Shown here piece after piece: positions 18,840-26,532 of a DNA stretch of 64,000 bases. The stretch covers positions 1-64,000 of the forward strand of contig NZ_JBHSHQ010000028.1 in NCBI RefSeq assembly GCF_042652985.1. The letters are read 5' to 3'. The position numbers were made by a program, and so were the translations under genes. The notes below the pieces were generated by a model. It was not told the DNA's origin and did no database searches. It saw nothing but the letters and a program-made list of their open reading frames with translations. The DNA is from Ruoffia tabacinasalis (lineage in GTDB: Bacteria > Bacillota > Bacilli > Lactobacillales > Aerococcaceae). Numbering within the stretch: position 1 is the stretch's first letter; each line of letters starts with the position of its first letter.

Positions 18840-20432
18840 TTAGTGTCTGAAATGACGGTAGCCTGTCATTACCATTGCTACATCATTGTCATCACAAACT
18901 TGAACAGAGTCTTGATCATATTTCGACCCTCCTGGTTGAGCAATCGCTGTGATACCTCGACGATGTGCTAATTCAGCAGTATCTGACATTGGTAAAAATG
19001 CATCACTTGACATCACATATGTCTGTCTTAAAGTTGCATCTTTCTCTTCGGCTTGTTTTAGTGCAATCTCAGCAGAACCAACACGGTTCATCTGTCCTGC
19101 ACCAATCCCCAAGGTCATATAATCATTTGTAACGACGATAGCATTACTTTTAACATGTTTTACAACTTTCATACCAAAGTTCATCGCTTTTAGTTCTTCA
19201 AGTGTCGGTTGTCGTTTTGTCGAGACATCCCAAGCATTTGGAATGTCTGATAAAGAATCTTTTATCAGTTCGTTGGATTGATCCACTGCTTGAACTAATA
19301 ATCCACCTGAAACTGAAACATATTCTTCTTGATCCTTATTTAACTCTTCATCAAAATCGATGGTTAAAAGACGTAAATTTTTCTTTTTAGTTAATCTTTC
19401 TAATGCTTCTGAACTAAAACTTGGAGCAACTATAATTTCTAAGAATATCTTCCCTAAAGCGTTTGCTAATTCTAGTGATACTTCTCGATTCACGACTACA
19501 ATTCCACCATAAATTGAAACTGGGTCCGCTTGTTGGCAACGTTCAAAAGCTTCTTCAATTGTATCGGCTATTGCCACACCACAAGGATTCATATGTTTGA
19601 CTGCTACGGCAACCGGTTCTGTAAACTCTTTTGCAATCTTAATCGCTGCATCTGCATCTTTTAAATTATTGTAAGATAATTCTTTTCCATTCAATTGAAC
19701 GGCTGCTGCAATGGAAGATTTCGGTGCATTGAGTTCTTTATAGAAGGTAGCCGATTGATGACTATTCTCCCCGTAACGTAAAGATTGCTTTTCTGAATAA
19801 GTTAATGTCTTGTGGGACCACTGGTTAACTTCAAAGTTTTGTTCTTTCTTGTTAAACTGATCTAAGTAATCTGAAATTAATGCATCATAATGAGAGGTCA
19901 ATTGAAACACTTTACCAGCTAAATACTGTCTAAATTCATAAGTACTTTCATTATTATCTGTAAGTTGTTGAATTAATGTTGGGTAATCTGCGGGATCTGT
20001 AACAACGGTGACTGATTGATAGTTCTTTGCTGCACTACGTAGCATTGACGGACCACCGATATCGATATTTTCAATCGCATCTGCCAATGTGACATCAGGT
20101 TTAGTAATTGTTTCTTTGAACGGATATAGATTAACAATGACATAATCAATCGTTGAAATACCGTGGTCATTCATAGCTTGTATATGCTCATTATTATCGC
20201 GTAACCCTAATAAGCCACCATGTATTTTGGGATGTAACGTTTTTACACGTCCATCCATCATTTCTGGAAATTCTGTATAATCTTCCACGGCAGTTACCGG
20301 AATACCCGCTTCTTCGATAGTCTTAAAGGTGCCTCCGGTTGATAATAATTCAATTCCATTATTTACAAGCGTTTGAGCTACTTCGATGATTCCAGTCTTA
20401 TCAGATACGCTAAGTAGTGCATATTTTGTCAT
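18840..20432 (-). CDS. purH: bifunctional AICAR transformylase/IMP cyclohydrolase
   Basis: The 530-residue protein catalyses the last two steps to IMP. The N-terminal IMP cyclohydrolase (ALLSVSDKTGI, MMDGRVKTLHPKIHGG) is followed by the transformylase with AVKHMNPCGVA, SSDAFLPMSDT and the terminal GYRHFRH. The ATG overlaps the purN stop by four bases (ATGA), which suggests translational coupling. Confidence 0.97.
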   Translation of the reverse strand: MTKYALLSVSDKTGIIEVAQTLVNNGIELLSTGGTFKTIEEAGIPVTAVEDYTEFPEMMDGRVKTLHPKIHGGLLGLRDNNEHIQAMNDHGISTIDYVIVNLYPFKETITKPDVTLADAIENIDIGGPSMLRSAAKNYQSVTVVTDPADYPTLIQQLTDNNESTYEFRQYLAGKVFQLTSHYDALISDYLDQFNKKEQNFEVNQWSHKTLTYSEKQSLRYGENSHQSATFYKELNAPKSSIAAAVQLNGKELSYNNLKDADAAIKIAKEFTEPVAVAVKHMNPCGVAIADTIEEAFERCQQADPVSIYGGIVVVNREVSLELANALGKIFLEIIVAPSFSSEALERLTKKKNLRLLTIDFDEELNKDQEEYVSVSGGLLVQAVDQSNELIKDSLSDIPNAWDVSTKRQPTLEELKAMNFGMKVVKHVKSNAIVVTNDYMTLGIGAGQMNRVGSAEIALKQAEEKDATLRQTYVMSSDAFLPMSDTAELAHRRGITAIAQPGGSKYDQDSVQVCDDNDVAMVMTGYRHFRH

Positions 20433-21025
20433 TTTACATTGATTCCTTTCTCATTGAACTCTTTTGCCAATTGTTGAATCACTTTCGGATATAAAGAGTG
20501 TTCGATTTGATGAATTTTATTTTCTAATTTTTCTAATGTCCATTCCGGTTGAATTTGAAGTCTTTCCTGAGCAATAATTTCTCCTGTGTCAATCCCTGCA
20601 TCAACATAATGGACTGTGACTCCACTCTCTTTTACACCAGCATTATATGCGTCTTGTATGCCTTTACGACCAGGGAACGCCGGTAAGAGTGATGGATGGA
20701 TATTAATAATTTTTTTCGGATAGTGATTGAGTATGTCCGCTCCAATAATTCGCATAAAGCCAGCTAGAATGATTAAATCAACTTGATGAGCCTCTAAATA
20801 TTTAATAATTTCAAGCTCCCATGCTTGGCGACTTTGGCAGTCTTTGGGACTTAAGATTAAAGTATCAATCCCTACATCCTTTGCCCGTTTAACCACATAA
20901 GCTTTAGGATTGTCACAGACTAAACAATTAATATTTACCGCTATCTCTCCTGCTTTGACTGCATCAATGATGGCTTGAACATTTGATCCATTCCCTGAAG
21001 CGAATAGTGCTAGATTCATAGTCAA
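20429..21025 (-). CDS. purN: GAR formyltransferase
   Basis: Transfers a formyl group from 10-formyl-THF to GAR. The 198-residue protein has FASGNGSNVQAIIDA, the LAGFMRII segment, the catalytic region INIHPSLLPAFPG and the VHYVDAGIDTGEII Asp motif. Length is normal. It lies 3 bases after purM. Confidence 0.96.
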   Translation of the reverse strand: MTMNLALFASGNGSNVQAIIDAVKAGEIAVNINCLVCDNPKAYVVKRAKDVGIDTLILSPKDCQSRQAWELEIIKYLEAHQVDLIILAGFMRIIGADILNHYPKKIINIHPSLLPAFPGRKGIQDAYNAGVKESGVTVHYVDAGIDTGEIIAQERLQIQPEWTLEKLENKIHQIEHSLYPKVIQQLAKEFNEKGINVK

Positions 21026-21028
21026 GTA

Positions 21029-22063
21029 CTACTCCTTATCTATATTTAGACGAACAGTTTCGCCCTCATTCTTTTGATCCTCGATGCGTCCAATAACCAT
21101 ACTTTCATTGATACTTGAGAGAATTGTTTCTACTTTTGTTTCTTCAACTGCTAAGACCATCCCGATACCCATGTTAAAAACGTTAAACATTTCCTCGAGA
21201 TCTAACTGGCCAAATTTCTGTAATTCATTAAATATAGTTGGAATGGTCCAAGAATTAACATCTACAACTGCTGTTAAATTCTTTGAGAACATCCGAGGTA
21301 GATTCTCAAAGAAACCACCACCGGTAATATGAGCTATCCCATTAATACTTTGTGAATCTACAAACGGCATAACTTCTTTAACATAAATCTTAGTGGGTGT
21401 TAATAAATGATCAATCAATGTATGTCCATCTGATAGTTGATCTTCAAAGTTCATTTCATGGTCTTTGAAGAATATTTTGCGTACTAATGAATAACCATTT
21501 GAGTGAATGCCTGAACTCGGTAAACCAATGAGCACATCCCCAGCCTTAACTTTAGAACCGTCTAGAATATTTGCTTCATCAGCAACTCCGACACAGAATC
21601 CCGCTAAATCAAACTCACCATTTGCATATAAATCAGGCATCTCAGCTGTTTCGCCCCCAACAAGTGCAGCATTGGCTTGAACACAACCTTCCGCTACACC
21701 TGAAACGATTTGTTCAATATCTTCTGGAACTGTACTGCCTACAGCAAGATAATCTAAAAAGAATAAAGGCTGAGCACCTTGGGCTAAGATATCATTGACA
21801 CACATGGCCACTGCATCGATACCGATGGTGTTTAATTTACCTGACTGTTGAGCAAGTAATATTTTTGTCCCAACACCATCCGTACCACTAACTAATACTG
21901 GATTTTTGTATTGCTTCGTGTCCAACTTAAACAATGCTCCAAAACTTCCTAATTGGTTCATAACTTCTGGACGCATTGTTCTGTTAACGTGCTTTTTCAT
22001 TCGTTCAACTGCATCGTATCCTTTTTCAATATCGACACCTGATTGTTGATATGCATTACTCAT
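21029..22063 (-). CDS. purM: AIR synthetase
   Basis: Converts FGAM to AIR with ATP. SGTDGVGTKI, VNDILAQGAQPLFFLDY, GGETAEMPDLY and HITGGGFFENLPR are all present in about 345 residues. Two consecutive ATGs occur; the second (22063) has better spacing to AAAGGAG. The gene overlaps the end of purF. It uses the product of the unusual PurL, so a working FGAM supply must exist. Confidence 0.96.
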   Translation of the reverse strand: MSNAYQQSGVDIEKGYDAVERMKKHVNRTMRPEVMNQLGSFGALFKLDTKQYKNPVLVSGTDGVGTKILLAQQSGKLNTIGIDAVAMCVNDILAQGAQPLFFLDYLAVGSTVPEDIEQIVSGVAEGCVQANAALVGGETAEMPDLYANGEFDLAGFCVGVADEANILDGSKVKAGDVLIGLPSSGIHSNGYSLVRKIFFKDHEMNFEDQLSDGHTLIDHLLTPTKIYVKEVMPFVDSQSINGIAHITGGGFFENLPRMFSKNLTAVVDVNSWTIPTIFNELQKFGQLDLEEMFNVFNMGIGMVLAVEETKVETILSSINESMVIGRIEDQKNEGETVRLNIDKE

Positions 22064-23561
22064 CACTAAATTCTCCTTTTATAATTTTCTTTTGTAATGG
22101 GGTTAAACTTTCTTGAAATTCATTCTGATAATCTCCTATATCTGAAGGGTATTGACCGGTATAGGCGTCTAAACTAACTCCCTGATCCGGGATATTCTTA
22201 TCAAAATTAATACTATCAACTAAGCCTTTAACTGACAGGTAGCCAAGTGAATCACTACCAAACAATTCATTTAACTCTTTAATTGTGTAGTTCGCAGCAA
22301 TTAATTCCTCTGTATGTGTTGTATTAATGCCGTAATAGTTTGGGAATCGAATAGGCGGACTGGCAATTCTTAAATGAACTTCTTTCGCTCCAGCCCCTTT
22401 AAGTAACTCAACTAAGTGGCGCACTGTCGTCCCCCGCACTATCGAGTCATCAACAAGGACAATTGATTTATTACGTATTAGACTTTCAACAACAGAAAGT
22501 TTATACCGAACTCCTTGTTCCCGTAATTCTTGATTGGGTTGGATAAATGTTCTACCAATATATTGATGTTTAATTAATCCGATCTCATAAGGCAAACTAT
22601 GTTCTTCGGCGTAACCACTTGCAGAAGAAAGTGATGAGTTAGGTACGCCAATCACTAAATCTGCCCCGTGTGTTGGCCGTTCTTTAGCTAAACGGCGCCC
22701 CATCTCTTTTCGTGCAGTATGAACATTAATTCCTGAAATATCAGAATCAGGTCGTGAAAAATATATAAATTCCATTGGTTCAAGTGTTGCTTTCTGTGAG
22801 TTAGTGTAGTTTGTGATATGATAACCTTCATCATTTATAACTACATATTGCCCAGCCTGCACTTCTGTGACGTATTTTGCCCCAACACTTGATAACACAC
22901 ATGTTTCGCTAGCTAAGATATAAGCACCATTAGAAAACTGTCCGATGACTAGTGGTCTAAATCCATGTTTATCCACGGCTCCATACAACGCATCATCCGT
23001 TAATAAACAAAAATTAAACCCACCATTTAATTGTTCGATGGATGATTGAAAAGCATCTGTAAAATTATTCTTCTTTGAACGTCGAATCAAATGAATTAAA
23101 ATTTCAGCCGCAGAGTTTGTGGAAAATACGGCCCCCTCGTCCTCTAATTGTTGACGTAAAGACAAGGCTTCAGTTAAATTTCCATTATGCGTGATGGCTA
23201 TCGATTGATTATTGAAGTGAAATAATAACGGTTGAATATTCGAATCATCTGCCTGATCGCTAACAGTGGCAGAACGAACCTGACCAATGGCGCTGTTCCC
23301 TACTAACTTCTCTAATTTATCTTCTGTATCAAAAATATGTGAAATTAATCCTCGACCGCGAAAACTCGTAAAAGTGTTCTCATCTTTTGTTACTATCCCA
23401 GCACTCGTTTGCCCCCGGTGTTGTAAAGCATGAAGTCCAAAATAGGTGATTTTATTAGCTAAGGGATGATTCCAAATACCAAATAATCCACCAGACTCTA
23501 CGACACTATCGATACCACGGAAATTCGCTCCTATCGAGCTGATTCCTTCAATCGTTCTCAT
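22056..23561 (-). CDS. purF: amidophosphoribosyltransferase lacking the glutaminase nucleophile
   Basis: First committed purine step, PRPP to phosphoribosylamine. I chose the ATG at 23561 (501 residues) because GGGAGTG lies 8 bases upstream; an earlier ATG overlaps that site. The family's mature N-terminus reads CGVFGIW; here it is GGLFGIWNHP, so Gly24 replaces the catalytic Cys (codon GGT at 23490-23492). No Cys occurs anywhere before it. The Asp that binds the glutamine amino group (TSDTE) is Ala151 in NSAAE. Arg96 and HNGN are kept. The PRPP site VDDSIVRGTT and the loop IGRTFIQPNQELREQGV are intact. Fe-S ligand positions of the Bacillus type read Asn, Ser and Ala. First gene of the operon. 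Confidence 0.96.
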   Translation of the reverse strand: MRTIEGISSIGANFRGIDSVVESGGLFGIWNHPLANKITYFGLHALQHRGQTSAGIVTKDENTFTSFRGRGLISHIFDTEDKLEKLVGNSAIGQVRSATVSDQADDSNIQPLLFHFNNQSIAITHNGNLTEALSLRQQLEDEGAVFSTNSAAEILIHLIRRSKKNNFTDAFQSSIEQLNGGFNFCLLTDDALYGAVDKHGFRPLVIGQFSNGAYILASETCVLSSVGAKYVTEVQAGQYVVINDEGYHITNYTNSQKATLEPMEFIYFSRPDSDISGINVHTARKEMGRRLAKERPTHGADLVIGVPNSSLSSASGYAEEHSLPYEIGLIKHQYIGRTFIQPNQELREQGVRYKLSVVESLIRNKSIVLVDDSIVRGTTVRHLVELLKGAGAKEVHLRIASPPIRFPNYYGINTTHTEELIAANYTIKELNELFGSDSLGYLSVKGLVDSINFDKNIPDQGVSLDAYTGQYPSDIGDYQNEFQESLTPLQKKIIKGEFSDE

Positions 23562-23678
23562 CAAATATTTCACTCCCATTCGTATATTTATATAAAAAAC
23601 TTTTATTTGTCATATTTAAGTTACACCTTATAAAAATTTGAAACAATCTTTATGAGAACAATTCAGAAGCTTTATAGT

Positions 23679-23688
23679 CGAACGTTCG
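23679..23688. promoter_or_regulatory. PurR-type PurBox upstream of purF
   Basis: Perfect palindrome CGAACGTTCG. On the minus strand it is preceded by GC, giving CCGAAC as in the Gram-positive PurR recognition sequence. It lies about 118 bases before the chosen purF start, within a plausible promoter region (TTTACA 17 bases before AATATT upstream of the box). PurR control by PRPP is known for Lactococcus and Bacillus pur operons; here it is inferred. Confidence 0.6.
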
Positions 23689-23789
23689 GCTTAAAATAAT
23701 ATTTATATTTACATAAGACTTGTAAAGTTATTCGTAAGGGTTTTTATCTAACAGTTGAATTTTTAAAAATAGCATACAAATTTATCAAA

Positions 23790-23814
23790 AAAATAGAGCA
23801 GCAATAAGCTACTC
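23790..23814 (-). terminator. terminator of the GNAT gene
   Basis: On the minus strand GAGTAGC, loop TTATT, GCTGCTC, then a T-rich run. The hairpin overlaps the stop codon of the acetyltransferase. Confidence 0.6.
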
Positions 23815-24360
23815 CAATTCAAATTTATTTAATTTATCCCATTCCTCACGTAAAATCCCCATGCGAATTGAGTCATAATAATAATCATTGTATAGTCTTA
23901 CTTTACGTATTCGCGCTTCCATCTGCATGCCTAAATTCTCAGCGACTTTGATCATCGGTTCATTTCCAGACCAAGTCGTCAACCCAACACGAACTAAGGG
24001 TAATGTATTAAATAAATGACTAATCCAAAGAGATAATGCACGCCTACCAATATGTTGTCCTCGATTGGACGCATCATAAATCACAATACCAGTTTCTAAC
24101 CACAGCGATGGTTCGTGCTCCCAATAATAGGAGACAGTCCCGATCAGCTTTCCTTTATATTCAATTGCCCATCGATCAACTTGATCAACCCATTGATTAG
24201 AATCCTTTAGAAAATTATCATAGGACTTTGATGCATGTGGGTAGTAAGGTGCATCCCATTGTTTCCATTCTGGATTATCTTCCTTAAATATAAACTCCCA
24301 CAATTGATTTAAATCTTGTTCTTTCAATGTGCGGATAATTAATTCGCTATCTTTATACAT
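23809..24360 (-). CDS. GNAT-family N-acetyltransferase (RimJ/RimL-like)
   Basis: Acetyl-CoA-dependent N-acetyltransferase. From the ATG at 24360 (AGAGGAG upstream) the protein starts MYKDSELIIRTLKEQDLNQLWEF and has about 183 residues. The acetyl-CoA loop is in NRGQHIGRRALSLW, and VGLTTWSGNEPMIKVAENLGMQMEARIRK matches the C-terminal part of RimJ/RimL-type enzymes. The acceptor substrate is unknown. Upstream in-frame codons lack a ribosome site. It is monocistronic, divergent in function from its neighbours. Confidence 0.88.
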   Translation of the reverse strand: MYKDSELIIRTLKEQDLNQLWEFIFKEDNPEWKQWDAPYYPHASKSYDNFLKDSNQWVDQVDRWAIEYKGKLIGTVSYYWEHEPSLWLETGIVIYDASNRGQHIGRRALSLWISHLFNTLPLVRVGLTTWSGNEPMIKVAENLGMQMEARIRKVRLYNDYYYDSIRMGILREEWDKLNKFELE

Positions 24361-24445
24361 AAATTTGACTCCTCTAAACATGTAATTATTCTCCACAACT
24401 ATATTGTACCTTACCAACACAAAAAAGTGGGCATATAAAGACAAA

Positions 24446-24468
24446 AACCCAAGTCATTTACCTGGGTT
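24446..24468 (-). terminator. terminator of the peptide transporter operon
   Basis: On the minus strand AACCCAGG, a 7-base loop, CTTGGGTT, then TTT. It follows the last gene of the operon. Confidence 0.8.
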
Positions 24469-24478
24469 CCGTTTTGTA

Positions 24479-25453
24479 TTAGATAGCAACTAATTGTTTT
24501 GAATATGATCGGGTGCGCAACTTTGTGTATTTACGTTTGTAATCTGCTACTTCGCTAGGAAGACATAAAACAAAATGTTCGGGAGCAATTTCGACGAATT
24601 CTAACTCATCTAATTCACTATCAGAGTAAGTCATGCCTTCATATGTCATGCGGTCTCTTTCTTTTTCCTGTAGTGGCTCTGCTTCAGGAATTGCTGATAG
24701 CAATGATTCCGTATAAGGATGCAGTGGATTTTGATATATTTGTTCAGTTGAAGCTAATTCTACCATACGGCCTTGGCTCATCACTCCAATTCGATCACTA
24801 ATATATTTCACCATTGATAGATCATGTGTTATGAATAAATATGTCAAATTTTCTTCTCGTTTTAGTTTTCGAAGCAAGTTAACAATTTGGGCCTGAATTG
24901 AAACGTCTAAAGCGGAAATTGCTTCATCGGCTATGATTAATTTTGGTTTTAACGCTAAGGCTCTTGCAATCCCAACACGTTGACATTGACCACCAGAAAA
25001 TTCGCGTGGATAACGGTTTGCATAGGCGGGATTAAGTCCCACTTGCTTTAACAAACTTGTGACAGCTGCATTCAATTCTTTTTTATCCTTAACTAAACCG
25101 TGAACTTTCATAGGACCGCCAATTATCTCTTTGACTGTCATCCTTGGATTCAATGAACTATATGGGTCTTGAAAAACCATCTGAATATTTTTATGGAAGT
25201 CTAATAATTGCTTACGTTGTGTAATTTTTGCAATATTTTGACCCATAAAACTAATCTCACCGTGAGTGATATCTTCCAACTTCATTAGTAATTTACCTGT
25301 TGTTGATTTCCCGCTTCCAGACTCACCAACTAATCCAAATGTTTCACCTTCATATATGTCTAAAGATATTTGATTGACTGCTTTAACTACCTGAGATTTA
25401 TTTGGATAGTAATGTTTACTCACATTTTTTAACGTTACAATTGAATGGCTCAT
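24479..25453 (-). CDS. oligopeptide ABC transporter ATPase (OppF/DppF-type)
   Basis: Peptide/nickel-family ABC ATPase, 324 residues. Walker A GESGSGKST is near residue 41, the signature is FSGGQCQRVGIARALA, Walker B LIIADEAISALD and the switch His is in FITHDL. The C-terminal LHPYTESLLSAIPE is the oligopeptide-specific extension. Pairs with the OppD-type ATPase, whose stop overlaps its start by 4 bases. Last gene of a seven-gene operon. Confidence 0.93.
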   Translation of the reverse strand: MSHSIVTLKNVSKHYYPNKSQVVKAVNQISLDIYEGETFGLVGESGSGKSTTGKLLMKLEDITHGEISFMGQNIAKITQRKQLLDFHKNIQMVFQDPYSSLNPRMTVKEIIGGPMKVHGLVKDKKELNAAVTSLLKQVGLNPAYANRYPREFSGGQCQRVGIARALALKPKLIIADEAISALDVSIQAQIVNLLRKLKREENLTYLFITHDLSMVKYISDRIGVMSQGRMVELASTEQIYQNPLHPYTESLLSAIPEAEPLQEKERDRMTYEGMTYSDSELDELEFVEIAPEHFVLCLPSEVADYKRKYTKLRTRSYSKQLVAI

Positions 25454-26508
25454 AAGTTTATCACCTCTCTATTTAATGAATGAAACACATTGAATCGACG
25501 TTGAATCTCATCAGGGGGTTGGATTTTTGGAGCGCGCTCATCTAATAACCATGTGGCAGCAAAATGCGTATCTGTTACTTTAAATAAAGGTGGCTCTTCG
25601 ACAAAATCTATAGCCAAGGCATATTGGTTTCGCGGTGCAAACGGATCCCCTTTTTGTAAATGCATCATATTTGGCGGTGATCCAGGAATGGTATAAAAAT
25701 CAGCATCCTCTAAGCTCAGTGATGGCATAGAGGCAAGAAGCCCCCATGTATAAGGATGTTGAGGATGATAGAATACTTCATTCACACTGCCATGTTCGAC
25801 AATCTTACCAGCATACATAACCGCTACACGGTCAGCTACATTAGCAACAACACCTAAATCATGGGTAATAAAAATCAATGATGTATCAAATTCATCTTTC
25901 AAAGAATTCATTAATTCAATGATTTGTGCTTGAATGGTTACATCTAAAGCAGTGGTTGGCTCATCAGCAATTAAAATTTTGGGTTTGCAAGCTAAGGCTA
26001 AAGCAATCATCACCCTTTGGCGCATCCCACCAGAAAATTGGTGGGGGTATTGTTGGCTTTTGACTTCTACTTGAGTGATACCAACTTTTGCCATCATATT
26101 TTTTGCTTCTTCCATCGCTTCACCCGCAGCCAAACCATGATGAACTTGTAGCGATTCAGCGATTTGCTTACCAACTGTCATCACAGGATTCAACGATGTC
26201 ATAGGATCTTGAAAAATCATAGCAATTTCTTTACCACGAATATGTGTCATGTCATTGTCAGATATCTTTAATAAATCTTGCCCCTCGTAAAGTATCTCGC
26301 CACCTGTAATTTGGGTGACTTTCTTTGGCAACAAGCGAGTAATAGCTTTAGTTGAAACGGACTTACCTGATCCTGATTCTCCAACAATTGCGAGGGTTTC
26401 ACCTTTATTCAAGGTGAAACTTACATCACGAATTGCATGAACTGGATCTTCTAAAGTCTTGAATGAGATTTTTAGATTTTTAACTTCTAATATCGGTTCA
26501 CTCATCAT
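25450..26508 (-). CDS. oligopeptide ABC transporter ATPase (OppD/DppD-type)
   Basis: Second ATPase of the peptide importer, about 350 residues. It has Walker A GESGSGKSV, the signature FSGGMRQRVMIALALA, Walker B LIADEPTTALD and the C-terminal HPYTWGLLASMPSL extension. The first in-frame ATG overlaps the ribosome site (AAAGGATGG); the ATG at 26508 or the next one 3 bases on is more likely. The C-terminus lacks the Cys-rich Fe-S motif seen in some DppD proteins (PFAPRNQYA in place of CPFAPRC). Confidence 0.92.
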   Translation of the reverse strand: MMSEPILEVKNLKISFKTLEDPVHAIRDVSFTLNKGETLAIVGESGSGKSVSTKAITRLLPKKVTQITGGEILYEGQDLLKISDNDMTHIRGKEIAMIFQDPMTSLNPVMTVGKQIAESLQVHHGLAAGEAMEEAKNMMAKVGITQVEVKSQQYPHQFSGGMRQRVMIALALACKPKILIADEPTTALDVTIQAQIIELMNSLKDEFDTSLIFITHDLGVVANVADRVAVMYAGKIVEHGSVNEVFYHPQHPYTWGLLASMPSLSLEDADFYTIPGSPPNMMHLQKGDPFAPRNQYALAIDFVEEPPLFKVTDTHFAATWLLDERAPKIQPPDEIQRRFNVFHSLNREVINL

Positions 26509-26532
26509 ATCTACCATCCTTTCCTACATAGA

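Noticed and set aside
23490..23561. An alternative catalytic Cys for PurF in a shifted N-terminus
   Set aside because: No Cys codon occurs in frame between either possible start and the GGLFGIW segment, so no other start or processing site can supply one.
23580..23800. Purine riboswitch upstream of purF
   Set aside because: The conserved loop and junction sequences of the purine aptamer are not seen; the PurR-type palindrome explains control better.
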